Source: Aliivibrio sp. EL58 | GTDB lineage: Bacteria > Pseudomonadota > Gammaproteobacteria > Enterobacterales > Vibrionaceae | Length of the DNA: 64,000 nucleotides | Reading direction: 5' to 3' | NCBI RefSeq assembly: GCF_900312675.1 | Contig: NZ_OMPC01000009.1 | Location: forward strand, 682,001 to 746,000 | In this document: one piece after another, positions 36,121 through 44,859 of the stretch | Numbering within the stretch: the stretch's first letter is position 1 | Layout: every line of letters begins with the position of its first letter | Position numbers and translations under genes: made by a program | Notes under the pieces: model-generated | What the model was told of the DNA's origin: nothing | Seen by the model: the letters and a program-made list of their open reading frames with translations, nothing else | Databases searched by the model: none

Positions 36121-37503
36121 CTAGCGTGAAAACAGCAGATAAGAGTTTGCAGGAATAAAGAATCTAAGGTTTCCCTGTTGCGGCGCATAATAAGTGTGTG
36201 ACGTCCTTTCTAGCCACACCACATCGGATCTTACTGACATATTCACTTCAATATTATGGCCCGACTTATTTATCGCTACGATACCACTCTCTCCTCTCTC
36301 GAAGACCAAATGATCATCACTGGCTGCGACATGTCCCTGTGATTCTCGATACATATCATGATGAAAAGCGATCAGTATTGCCATACGATCAGAGCACCAC
36401 TCTTCTTTCCATCGAGCTTCACCGGCACTGTTTTTTATACCACTGACATCGAACTCAGAATAAATAAGAGGAATGCCACCATCACGCCCGAACAAATACG
36501 CATAAGCAAGCCACTCATTTTCCTCACTCATCACCAAAGACTTAAATACGTGGTTATTTGGAATATCATGAGTGGTCGCAAAGGTAATCGCTCGTAGTGG
36601 AGACATTGCCATTCCATAAATATATGGGTCGATTAAACTGGTTAGAGAGCCATCTTTTTCTAATGCTTGATACAGTGTATTAAACAATGGGAAATCATAA
36701 GCGCCTAACTTTGTTTCTTGTAAGTATGGATTCAAAAACGTTTCATACTCTTCTTTAGTGGCACCACCATCGGTAATGATCTCACCAAAAATATGAATGT
36801 CATGAGTGATCTCTTCATCCCATACTTTCTTAAGATGTTCTAAACTCATGTGCTTGGCAGCATCAATACGAAAGCCTTTCACACCAATCTGTTTTAACGC
36901 CTTTAGGTATGAACGCTGTTGCTCAATAACATGATCATTATCGGCTAACGTTGGTAAACCCGGATCATGAGGCCCACCTGAAATTCGGCCATTCTGAACT
37001 TCCCACTTATCGTTCCAATTTTCGATCCCAAAGGCTTCGACAAAATCAGGTTCAGAAAACAGCGGCTCAGATAAATCACCAAATAATTTTAATGCTTCAT
37101 ACTTTTCTGGATCACGGGCGTAATCTTCTCTATCCCACTGATTTGGGTATTCAAGATCCGCTCTAATATCCGATTCATTGGCCATGTGATTAAACACCAC
37201 ATCAACGTAAACCCAGATGCTTAGTTCAGCTAATCGCTCAACCATGCGTTTAAAATCAAGCGTGTTACCAAGAGGATTATCAATCAGGCGGTAATCTTGT
37301 GGTTGATATCTCTGCCACCACTTTGAACCAGAAGGTAAGCTTAATGATTTCATTGCAGGCGACACCAACACTGAGCGATACCCTAAACTGGCAATCAATT
37401 CGGCTTGCTCTGTGATGTAGTCATAATTCCAATCAAAAGCATGTAGGATGACATTACTCATCGCAGGAACTTCAACTGAATGCCATTGTGTTTGCTGATC
37501 CAT
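36121..37503 (-). CDS. Cytoplasmic GH13 alpha-amylase family enzyme
   Basis: A 460-residue GH13 enzyme. The four family regions are visible: I DVVFNH (101-106), II GFRIDAAKH with nucleophile Asp214, III FGEIIT with acid/base Glu241, and IV TTHD with Asp313. A C-terminal beta domain follows about residue 400. No signal peptide, so it acts on intracellular glucans or maltodextrins. Start at 37503 fits an upstream GGA; an ATG at 37461 is an alternative. No maltose or glycogen genes are adjacent. Confidence 0.9.
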   Translation of the reverse strand: MDQQTQWHSVEVPAMSNVILHAFDWNYDYITEQAELIASLGYRSVLVSPAMKSLSLPSGSKWWQRYQPQDYRLIDNPLGNTLDFKRMVERLAELSIWVYVDVVFNHMANESDIRADLEYPNQWDREDYARDPEKYEALKLFGDLSEPLFSEPDFVEAFGIENWNDKWEVQNGRISGGPHDPGLPTLADNDHVIEQQRSYLKALKQIGVKGFRIDAAKHMSLEHLKKVWDEEITHDIHIFGEIITDGGATKEEYETFLNPYLQETKLGAYDFPLFNTLYQALEKDGSLTSLIDPYIYGMAMSPLRAITFATTHDIPNNHVFKSLVMSEENEWLAYAYLFGRDGGIPLIYSEFDVSGIKNSAGEARWKEEWCSDRMAILIAFHHDMYRESQGHVAASDDHLVFERGESGIVAINKSGHNIEVNMSVRSDVVWLERTSHTYYAPQQGNLRFFIPANSYLLFSR

Positions 37504-37666
37504 TATTTTTTATCCATTACATAACATCATTCAATTATAAAAAGTTCCCATTTGCCTTCCCTCCTCCCTAACTCTATAAAATTCAGTAGGAGATCTAAGG
37601 CGTAGACGAGGAGTATAAGCAGTACTTCATAACGATACCGTCACGAATACTAACAATTAACTTATT

Positions 37667-38140
37667 CTATAATAACAAGTTATCTTCAATTGGAATAAAG
37701 CGATCAGCCGCCTCGATAAGAGAATTAGCGGTTAAATTCTGCACGCCATACACTTCAACTTCTTTATTAAAACGTGACTGAATTCGCTTAACGAGTAAGT
37801 CAAAATCGCCATCACCCGACAAAATAACCACAATATCCGCCTGCTCAGCCATCTCAATAGCATCAAGGGCAATACCTACATCCCAATCGCCTTTTGCTGA
37901 GCCATCACGACGCTGAATAAAAGGTTTTAGCTTCACATCAAAACCAATACCACGAAGGATATTATGAAATTGCTTCTGTTTATCATCACTACGCGCAATG
38001 GCATACGCATTAGCATCGACGACAGTACGACCGTCCGTTACTTTTGCCCATAATGCGTTGTAATCAAAATGACGTTGGTAGACATCACGCGTGGTGTAGT
38101 AAATGTTTTGCACATCAACAAGAATTGCAACCGTTTTCAT
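37667..38140 (-). CDS. NYN-domain (LabA/DUF88) protein, possible RNase
   Basis: A 157-residue protein of the PIN-like NYN fold. Conserved acidic residues of the fold are visible: ILVDVQNIYY (Asp9, Asn12), GDWDVGIALDAIE, and VILSGDGDFDLLVKR, which would coordinate Mg as in other PIN-like nucleases. Family members include LabA of cyanobacteria; the activity of most bacterial members is unproven. It is divergent from the SPOUT methyltransferase gene. I see no operon partner. Confidence 0.83.
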   Translation of the reverse strand: MKTVAILVDVQNIYYTTRDVYQRHFDYNALWAKVTDGRTVVDANAYAIARSDDKQKQFHNILRGIGFDVKLKPFIQRRDGSAKGDWDVGIALDAIEMAEQADIVVILSGDGDFDLLVKRIQSRFNKEVEVYGVQNLTANSLIEAADRFIPIEDNLLL

Positions 38141-38234
38141 ATTTCACCTTCCTAGGAAATTATCCAATGAGTCTATATGAATCCCTTTAATTTAGGTATA
38201 CTTCGCGCAAATTTTGTATTGGAAAAACGGTAAA

Positions 38235-38693
38235 ATGACTAAAGGCTATTCTTGTATTGGATTGGTAAACCCAAAAACACCTGAAAACGTAGGCTCGGTA
38301 ATGCGAGCGGCAGGCTGCTATAATGTAAACTCTGTTTTTTACACAGGTAAACGTTACGATATCGCAAAGCAGTTTTGTACGGATACAAAAAGCCAGCATC
38401 TTAACGTTCCATTGATCGGCGTTGAAGATCTAAAAGACATCATTCCTTTAGATTGCGTACCAGTCGCGGTTGACCTTATTGAAGGCGCAAAACCTCTGCC
38501 AGATTACAAGCACCCACCACGTGCGTTTTACATTTTTGGCCCAGAAGACGGTACATTGAAGAAAGAGATCACTGATTTCTGCCGTGAGACTATTTATGTC
38601 CCAACCAATGGCTGCATGAACTTAGCCGCTGCTGTGAACGTGATCATGTATGATCGCATGGCAAAAGGCGAAAACTTCTCAAACCATAAATAA
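38235..38693 (+). CDS. SpoU/TrmH-type RNA 2'-O-methyltransferase
   Basis: A 152-residue SPOUT-class protein, single catalytic domain without an N-terminal RNA-binding extension. The three knot motifs are present: PENVGSVMRAAGCYNV (motif 1, with the conserved Asn and Arg), FYIFGPEDGTL (motif 2) and YVPTNGCMNLAAAVNVIMYD (motif 3). It likely methylates ribose in tRNA or rRNA, target unknown. The ATG at 38235 is preferred to the one at 38214 since the protein then starts just before the first knot strand. The kinase-like gene follows after 34 bases. Confidence 0.85.
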   Translation: MTKGYSCIGLVNPKTPENVGSVMRAAGCYNVNSVFYTGKRYDIAKQFCTDTKSQHLNVPLIGVEDLKDIIPLDCVPVAVDLIEGAKPLPDYKHPPRAFYIFGPEDGTLKKEITDFCRETIYVPTNGCMNLAAAVNVIMYDRMAKGENFSNHK

Positions 38694-38727
38694 TCTACGT
38701 TAAGTTAGATGAATAAAGGAACTCGGC

Positions 38728-39705
38728 ATGTTTGATTTATCACGTATTTCGGGTTTCGAAAACGCATCAATTACCCAAACCGATACCCTACAAACCTTGT
38801 GGGGTGGTTATGGGGAGTTAGTGCGTTTGCATTTAATACAAGCACCCACCTCTTCTATCATCATCAAACAGATCACCCTACCCAAGCCTAAAGTGCACCC
38901 TAGAGGTTGGAATACAGATTTATCACACCAGCGTAAACTCGACTCTTATCAAGTGGAACTCAATTGGTATCAAGATTACGCCAATGCGGTTTCTACCCAT
39001 TGTCCTGTGCCGTGCTGTTTATACGTAGAGCAGCGTGATAACGAGTTAATCTTAGTACTGGAAGATTTAGCGACCTGCGGATTTCCAATCGTAAAAACTG
39101 GACCATTACAAACCAGCGCCTCAATAAACGAAACCAAAGCTTGCTTAACGTGGCTTGCGAACTTTCACGCAGAACATCTTAATGTAAAACCTACAGGATT
39201 ATGGCAAACAGGCACTTATTGGCATTTAGACACTCGCCCTGATGAGCTTGAAGCCTTAACGGATTTACCATTAAAACATGCAGCAGCTAAGATTGATGAA
39301 ACACTTAAAAACAGCCGCTATCAAACCTTGGTACATGGTGATGCTAAGTTAGCGAACTTCTGTTTTTCTGAAGATGGCGAACAAGTTGCAGCCGTTGATT
39401 TCCAATACATAGGAAAAGGCTGTGGCATGAAGGATGTGATCTTATTTATCAGCAGCGCAGTAAAGCCAGAACAATGCGCAGAGCTTGAAAATGAATTACT
39501 GGATCATTACTTTACGCAACTTAAAATCGCCCTATTGCGCTTAGGTCACACAAAAGCAAGTGACGATATTGAGCAAGAGTGGCGACCACTGTTTTACATT
39601 GCTTGGACTGATTTTCAACGCTTTGTAAAAGGCTGGAGCCCAGAGCATTGGAAGATTAATGGGTATACTGAAGGGCTTAAAGAAAGAGCTTTGAAGGTGT
39701 TGTAG
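38728..39705 (+). CDS. EcKL/choline-kinase-like phosphotransferase, substrate unknown
   Basis: A 325-residue protein of the kinase-like fold. Catalytic loop TLVHGDAKLANFCF (His-Gly-Asp then Asn) and the metal-binding Asp in AAVDFQYIGKG are clear. The best family match is the ecdysteroid-kinase-like group (DUF1679/CHK-like), common in Vibrio. The N-lobe shows SSIIIKQI as the ATP-lysine strand. Separated by 34 bases from the methyltransferase gene, probably co-transcribed. Substrate cannot be deduced. It is the last apparently core gene before the accessory segment. Confidence 0.83.
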   Translation: MFDLSRISGFENASITQTDTLQTLWGGYGELVRLHLIQAPTSSIIIKQITLPKPKVHPRGWNTDLSHQRKLDSYQVELNWYQDYANAVSTHCPVPCCLYVEQRDNELILVLEDLATCGFPIVKTGPLQTSASINETKACLTWLANFHAEHLNVKPTGLWQTGTYWHLDTRPDELEALTDLPLKHAAAKIDETLKNSRYQTLVHGDAKLANFCFSEDGEQVAAVDFQYIGKGCGMKDVILFISSAVKPEQCAELENELLDHYFTQLKIALLRLGHTKASDDIEQEWRPLFYIAWTDFQRFVKGWSPEHWKINGYTEGLKERALKVL

Positions 39706-39976
39706 GGAAAGGTCGCAATGAGCGATCTTTTTATGTAAGGGTGTAGTTGCTAACTTGTTTCTGAACATTTATGAGTTAACCCAGAGTGTGCCTGAACGCC
39801 TCTGGACAACCCTAAATTGCCTAGTAAGCCATGAATAATTTCATATATTCAAATCTGCTTTGCCCGAATAAATTTTGAATGGGTTCGCTAAATTATACAA
39901 TCCACATCAGATTTTCCTACCATCCGATATGCTATTATTCTCAGTTAAATGGATTGCCTAAGGATAACGATTCACC

Positions 39977-42295
39977 ATGCTAGAAAATCTCAACGTCCTA
40001 GCCGAAATAAAGCAGCTAAATCACCGTAGCCAAATGGATAACAACTTCACACAGCTTTCGCTCATATATGGTTTAAATGGTGATGGTAAATCTACATTAA
40101 GTAAAATTTTTCAGTTAATTTCAGAAAAAGATATACCTTCCATTAATAGCATGAAGTCATTAGAGTCAGACAAATTGAAAACCCCTAATTTTGTTTTACG
40201 ATTTTCTGCTTCAAAGACAATTACACCAAACAACATAAACTCACTTGACCATAACTTTTTAGTATTTAATCAGCACTTCATTGATTCGAATGTTCACTCA
40301 TCTAGCAAGATTGAAAGTAGTAACCTTCAAAACTACTACAACCTATGCTTAGGTTCATTCTCTGTTGAAAAGCAAAAGAAAATTGATGATTTGAAATTAG
40401 AAAACAATATTCTCGCCACAGAGAAAACAGAATTTGAAACGAAGTTAACTCAACGGTTTCAGGGTTTAACCGTTTCAGAAATTACAAAATTAAAACCCAT
40501 TAAAGACGCAGATAGTCGCATTGCAGAGTTAGAATCAAAATTAGATGATGTGAAAGCTATTGACGTAATTAAGAAACTTACAAAGCCAAGTAAGCTCTCG
40601 GTTTCATTTCCTGAACTGAATTTTGATTATCTGGACGTTTCAGTTGAAAAAATTAGTAGGGATGCAACCGAAGAAATCAAGAAGCACTTCTCTAACAATC
40701 ATAAGAAAGAAAATAAGAAATGGGTAAAAGACGGTGTAGCTCTTGTAACAGAAAACCAAACGTGTCCTTTCTGCGCACAGGACCTAAATGAATCGCCTAT
40801 CTATACTCACTATAAGCACTTTCTTGATGAAACGTATCAAGTAGCCGTTAATGCTTTCACTACAAGCAACACAATTACTACTACTGACTTAGACAACATA
40901 TACACCGCCCTTTTGTCAGTTAAGACGGACGTTGACACCGCTAATCAGTGCATCGAGTCTTGGAAAGGTAGAGTTTCCCTTAATTCACTTACCTTAGAAC
41001 TAGCTTACCTTTCTGATCTAGAAACGTATATTAAGAACCTCAAAGAAGAAACAGAACGCATGGAGTCAGATATTTTCATAGAAACTGACCTTTCTGAAAC
41101 TTGTGAGTCCATAATCAAAATCTTGTTTGATGCTGAATCTGACATTAGAACACTTAATAAATCAATTCAGTCATGCTTGGATGATATTCAGTCTTACATA
41201 TCCACACTAGAGTCAACTACAGAAGCTGATATCAACATTAATATAACCACATTAAAAAACGCTATCGAGTCGAGTAAGGCAGACGTTAAGCTTTGGATTA
41301 AAGATAGAAAAGATCGAGGTTCTAGAGTTACATTAAATAATAAGGCAGTAAAAACGCTCAGGGAAGAAATCGAAAACGACCAGAAAGGTAAAATTTCAAC
41401 TCTAAGCAAAGATATTAATGAGATTCTTCAAAAGTTTGGTAGCCATGTTCGATTAATTGATTTAGAGAAAGACTACAAAGCAAAAAAAGGGAATGACAGG
41501 TTTAAGTTCGGGGTCAAATTTATTGAGAATGAACTATCAACTTCTAACGCTGTTGAGTCTGCAAAAGTTATTGGTGATCTACTTTCAACAGGTGATAAAA
41601 ATGCATTAGCACTGGCTTTCTTCTTTGCAAGAGTCAGAAGTGGTGTAAATGCAAACAGTATTATAGTGTTTGATGACCCGATGAGTTCATTAGACCGACA
41701 CAGAAGACATCAAACAAAAGCATTGATAACCAAGATTGCCAGAAATAATCAGGTTTTAGTTATGAGTCATGATCCGTTCTTCTTGAAAGAACTGTATGAC
41801 TATCAAAATAACAATGCTATTTCTTCATATTTCAGGTTTGAATCCTCAACTCAAATTTCTGGTACGTCCCATTACAGGAAAAGTTCGTTAATCAGTATTG
41901 CTAACCTGAATGAAGAAACAATAGACCCTTATGAGCAGTGCTATAAATCGCTTCTAGATTATTGCCATGCCCCATCAGACGATTCAACAATAAAGCTTGA
42001 TGCAATAAGAAGAATCAGAACCATACTTGAAGCTAAAATCTATATGTCAGATCCAAATACATTCTTGCCTAATGAGTATTTGGGAACACTTATCGGAAAA
42101 GTGAGAGAAAGAAAAGATGACCTACAGGATATCTTTTACATTGATAACGATACTTTCGAGGACATCGAAGATTTGAATGAATATACAGGCGAATATCATC
42201 ACGCGGATGGTGTTAAAACAGTTAGCAATCCTATTGATATGACAGAGCTAAGAACCAATGTTCAAAAAACATTAGAATGCGTCACTAGAATGTAG
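39977..42295 (+). CDS. RloC-like zinc-hook AAA/ABC ATPase, putative anticodon-nuclease defence protein
   Basis: A 772-residue Rad50/SMC-like ATPase of the AAA_13 group. Walker A GLNGDGKST is residues 32-40. Long coiled coils flank a zinc-hook motif CPFC at 263-266. The ABC signature-like LSTGDKNALALAFF is near 535, Walker B VFDDP is at 564-568, and MSHDPF forms the H-loop. After the ATPase core, about 130 residues remain, with Arg681-x3-Glu685 (RTILE) and His741-His742. This is the order of the PrrC/RloC nuclease triad (Arg-x3-Glu then His). RloC cuts tRNA at the wobble position after DNA damage or phage attack. SD AGGA lies 12 bases before the ATG. It sits alone on an AT-rich accessory segment. 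The alternative is a related AAA_13 ATPase without nuclease activity. Confidence 0.68.
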   Translation: MLENLNVLAEIKQLNHRSQMDNNFTQLSLIYGLNGDGKSTLSKIFQLISEKDIPSINSMKSLESDKLKTPNFVLRFSASKTITPNNINSLDHNFLVFNQHFIDSNVHSSSKIESSNLQNYYNLCLGSFSVEKQKKIDDLKLENNILATEKTEFETKLTQRFQGLTVSEITKLKPIKDADSRIAELESKLDDVKAIDVIKKLTKPSKLSVSFPELNFDYLDVSVEKISRDATEEIKKHFSNNHKKENKKWVKDGVALVTENQTCPFCAQDLNESPIYTHYKHFLDETYQVAVNAFTTSNTITTTDLDNIYTALLSVKTDVDTANQCIESWKGRVSLNSLTLELAYLSDLETYIKNLKEETERMESDIFIETDLSETCESIIKILFDAESDIRTLNKSIQSCLDDIQSYISTLESTTEADININITTLKNAIESSKADVKLWIKDRKDRGSRVTLNNKAVKTLREEIENDQKGKISTLSKDINEILQKFGSHVRLIDLEKDYKAKKGNDRFKFGVKFIENELSTSNAVESAKVIGDLLSTGDKNALALAFFFARVRSGVNANSIIVFDDPMSSLDRHRRHQTKALITKIARNNQVLVMSHDPFFLKELYDYQNNNAISSYFRFESSTQISGTSHYRKSSLISIANLNEETIDPYEQCYKSLLDYCHAPSDDSTIKLDAIRRIRTILEAKIYMSDPNTFLPNEYLGTLIGKVRERKDDLQDIFYIDNDTFEDIEDLNEYTGEYHHADGVKTVSNPIDMTELRTNVQKTLECVTRM

Positions 42296-42309
42296 AACCA
42301 CGATAAGGT

Positions 42310-42348
42310 AAGGATTAAACACTAACTTTGTAGAGTTTAATCCTTATT
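42310..42348 (+). terminator. Terminator of the RloC-like gene
   Basis: Eleven-base perfect arms AAGGATTAAAC / GTTTAATCCTT, 15 bases past the stop, with an ATTTATTA tail of modest U content. Confidence 0.65.
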
Positions 42349-42415
42349 TATTAGGAACCTTTACCTCTGAGCCAAACCTATTAGCAGATCAATCTAAACA
42401 CAAACGAGTTAGCTA

Positions 42416-42793
42416 TTACTTAGCAAGTTGATATTCACCAATAAGACTCTCAAGTGGAATGTTCAACTTACGATTTAGGTTCCTAATCATGGTGAGTGAA
42501 AGTCGTCTCTTTCTCTTTAAGATCTCAGTAACTCGGCTGCGTTGCCCTAATATTGGTGTTAAGTCACTATCACTTAATCCGAGCTGTTCCATTCTAAATT
42601 TAATTGCTTCTACTGGATCTGGCGTTTCAATTTTATGATGAACGCTTTCGTATGCTTCAACTAAAATGGTTAAAACTTCTAATTCATCAAACTCAATAGC
42701 AGGTAATGCATCAGGATCACCGCTAGTAAGTTCGCTGATTCGAGCCATCGCTGCTTTGTAATCATCTTTAGTTTGAATAGGCTTAATATTCAT
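42416..42793 (-). CDS. Orphan HigA-type antitoxin / XRE-like regulator
   Basis: A 125-residue protein of the HigA (COG5499) type. The N-terminal half (residues 1-60) is the family's helical region (IQTKDDYKAAMARISEL, LEVLTILVEAYE). The C-terminal half is a helix-turn-helix (AIKFRMEQLGLSDSDLTPILG, RSRVTEILKRKRRLSL). Such antitoxins normally repress and neutralise a HigB mRNA interferase encoded just upstream. Here the 133 bases upstream hold no open frame of toxin size and the downstream gene is the RloC-like gene in the opposite direction. It is therefore an orphan or works with a distant toxin. Confidence 0.83.
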   Translation of the reverse strand: MNIKPIQTKDDYKAAMARISELTSGDPDALPAIEFDELEVLTILVEAYESVHHKIETPDPVEAIKFRMEQLGLSDSDLTPILGQRSRVTEILKRKRRLSLTMIRNLNRKLNIPLESLIGEYQLAK

Positions 42794-42837
42794 AATTTAT
42801 TACCACTGCATTGTTATTTACTGTTTGTGGGCTCTAT

Positions 42838-42873
42838 AAAAAAACTCCCTAGCACAAAGTACCAGAGAGTTTT
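42838..42873 (-). terminator. Terminator of the BCCT transporter gene at 42.9-44.5 kb
   Basis: Ten-base arms AAAACTCCCT / AGAGAGTTTT with one mismatch; seven T on the minus strand. Confidence 0.75.
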
Positions 42874-42926
42874 ATTGTAGATCTAACTTTTACTTTAGCT
42901 CTTAATCTAGCAACAAACTAACCTAA

Positions 42927-44531
42927 TTAGTTTACTCGCTTAGTGGCAGCCTTTGGCTTTTCAACTTCCGTCAATAATCCTCTAAGGAGACATCCAGAGC
43001 CTAACAACAGAATAATGGTAAATGGCATTGCTGCAATAATGGTAATTGATTGCAACGATTGAATAGATTCAGTACCACCAATCCACAACATAATCATAGC
43101 GATAGCACCAGAGATAACAGCCCACACTACTTTCTGTTTAACTGGTACTTCTAATTTACCACCAGCTGTCATGCCATCAATAACGATAGAGCCTGAGTCC
43201 AACGTTGTCACAAAGAAAACAATGATCAATGCTACCGCAATGAAAGATAAAATATCCCCAAACGGATAAGCATCTAACATGTGGAACAAGCTTAGAGAAA
43301 CATCGCTAATACCTTGCTGAGTACCCAACAATCCAACTTTATCGATAACTTGTTGAATAGCCACTCCGCCAAAGATAGACATCCAAGCCGTTGTTACCAT
43401 AGTCGGAATAAGCATTACACAAAGAAGGAATTCACGAACAGTACGACCTCTAGAGATACGCGCTACGAACATACCAAAGAAAGGTGCATACGCAACCCAC
43501 CATGCCCAATAGAACACAGTCCACCCATGTAACCAAGTGGTGTCTTCACGGCCAGAGTTTTGGCTTAATGGAACAATGTTTTTCACATACCCCGTTAATG
43601 CCGTAACTAATGAATCCAATACGGTTGTGAAGTTCAGCACAGCAATCAGACCAAGGAAGATAAAGGCAATAACCATATTTAGGTTACTCAGAAACTTAAC
43701 GCCCCCATCCATACCACGTAGAACAGAAATAATAGCTAAGCCCATAATCAATACGATAATAGCCTGTTGAAGATAGATATTATTTTCCATTCCGAAAACA
43801 TGGCTAATACCACTCGCCGCTTGTGAGCCGCCTAAACCAAGAGACGTTGCAAGACCAAATAAGGTAACTAACACGGTTAAGATATCAATCACATCACCGG
43901 TTTTACCCCAAACTCGATCCCCTAATAATGGATAAAACACCGAGCGCATTGATAATGGTAGCCCTTTGTTATAAACAAAATAAGCAAGGCAAAGTGCTGT
44001 CATGCCATAGATAGCCCACGCATGTAAGCCCCAGTGGAAGACAGTTGCACCTAATGCTAATTCACGACCTGCTTCTGTAAAAGGTTCTACATTAAGCGGG
44101 GTTCCAAACCAGTTGGTAAAGAACGCAGTTGGCTCTGCAACACCCCAGAAAATAAGCCCAATACCCATACCTGCGGCAAATAGCATCGAGATCCAAGAGG
44201 CTTTGGAGTAATCTGGTTTTGCACCTTCACCACCTAAACGAATTTTACCCAAAGGTGAAAACGCGATAATAATGGCTAAAATTAATAATATGTTAGCTCC
44301 CCACATAAAGAGGAAGTCAAAATTTGATAATACAGAGCCTTTAAGAGAATCAATGGCGGCTTTTGCGTCTGCAGGTGGTAATGCGAGAAGAGTGATAATG
44401 AAGAGAAGAGATAAGCCGACTGAGGCTATAAAAACTGTGTTATGGACATCCATGCCCCATTTACTAATGTTATCTTGACCGACTTCATAATCTGTCGATT
44501 CAATACTGTACTTTTCTGATTTAAAACCCAT
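42927..44531 (-). CDS. BCCT-family betaine/choline/carnitine transporter
   Basis: A 534-residue, 12-TM secondary carrier. The family glycine stretch FAAGMGIGLIFWGVAEP (about 120-136) is of the sodium-coupled betaine type, and the signature WTVFYWAWWVAYAPFFGMF lies in TM8 (about 345-363), followed by VARISRGRTVREF. Role: uptake of compatible solutes (glycine betaine, choline or similar) during osmotic stress. N- and C-terminal tails are short. Two short inverted repeats lie in the 328-base upstream region (44625-44665). A second, divergent BCCT gene is 7.5 kb away. No betIBA genes are nearby, so choline oxidation is not implied. Confidence 0.9.
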   Translation of the reverse strand: MGFKSEKYSIESTDYEVGQDNISKWGMDVHNTVFIASVGLSLLFIITLLALPPADAKAAIDSLKGSVLSNFDFLFMWGANILLILAIIIAFSPLGKIRLGGEGAKPDYSKASWISMLFAAGMGIGLIFWGVAEPTAFFTNWFGTPLNVEPFTEAGRELALGATVFHWGLHAWAIYGMTALCLAYFVYNKGLPLSMRSVFYPLLGDRVWGKTGDVIDILTVLVTLFGLATSLGLGGSQAASGISHVFGMENNIYLQQAIIVLIMGLAIISVLRGMDGGVKFLSNLNMVIAFIFLGLIAVLNFTTVLDSLVTALTGYVKNIVPLSQNSGREDTTWLHGWTVFYWAWWVAYAPFFGMFVARISRGRTVREFLLCVMLIPTMVTTAWMSIFGGVAIQQVIDKVGLLGTQQGISDVSLSLFHMLDAYPFGDILSFIAVALIIVFFVTTLDSGSIVIDGMTAGGKLEVPVKQKVVWAVISGAIAMIMLWIGGTESIQSLQSITIIAAMPFTIILLLGSGCLLRGLLTEVEKPKAATKRVN

Positions 44532-44859
44532 AAATGATAATGTTCAGATATCCGACTAAGCGAACGGCTAGGCGAATACAAGGACAACTCCTTATCCAAT
44601 TACTATTTGATTGAGTAGCGGGACCATGTAAATAAACATGATAAAAATCACCACTATAGGTGATTAATTGCTCTTTTTCTCAACCCCAAGCGGCGAATTA
44701 TAACACAAAATGAGTAGTTATTGGTGATTAGAGTGACTCAGTGGGTTTTTCAGAGACTGGCTCCCCTACCATTTTATGAATTAAGGAGCCCAATTTATCG
44801 CGTATAAAAATATAGAAGCATGCGATATTTGAAGTATTAAATTCGACCACCTTTCGAGA
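44532..44859. other. Intergenic region upstream of the BCCT gene
   Basis: 328 bases between rsgA-like and BCCT genes, both on the minus strand. Apart from the two inverted repeats at 44625-44665 I see nothing; no small ORF with SD. Confidence 0.4.
44625..44665. promoter_or_regulatory. Two inverted repeats upstream of the BCCT gene, candidate operators
   Basis: CATGT-N6-ACATG at 44625-44640 and AATCACC-N6-GGTGATT at 44646-44665, adjacent to each other and about 95-135 bases before the BCCT start. Both have 6-base centres. They may be operators of a local regulator; no match to a named site is claimed. Confidence 0.4.
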
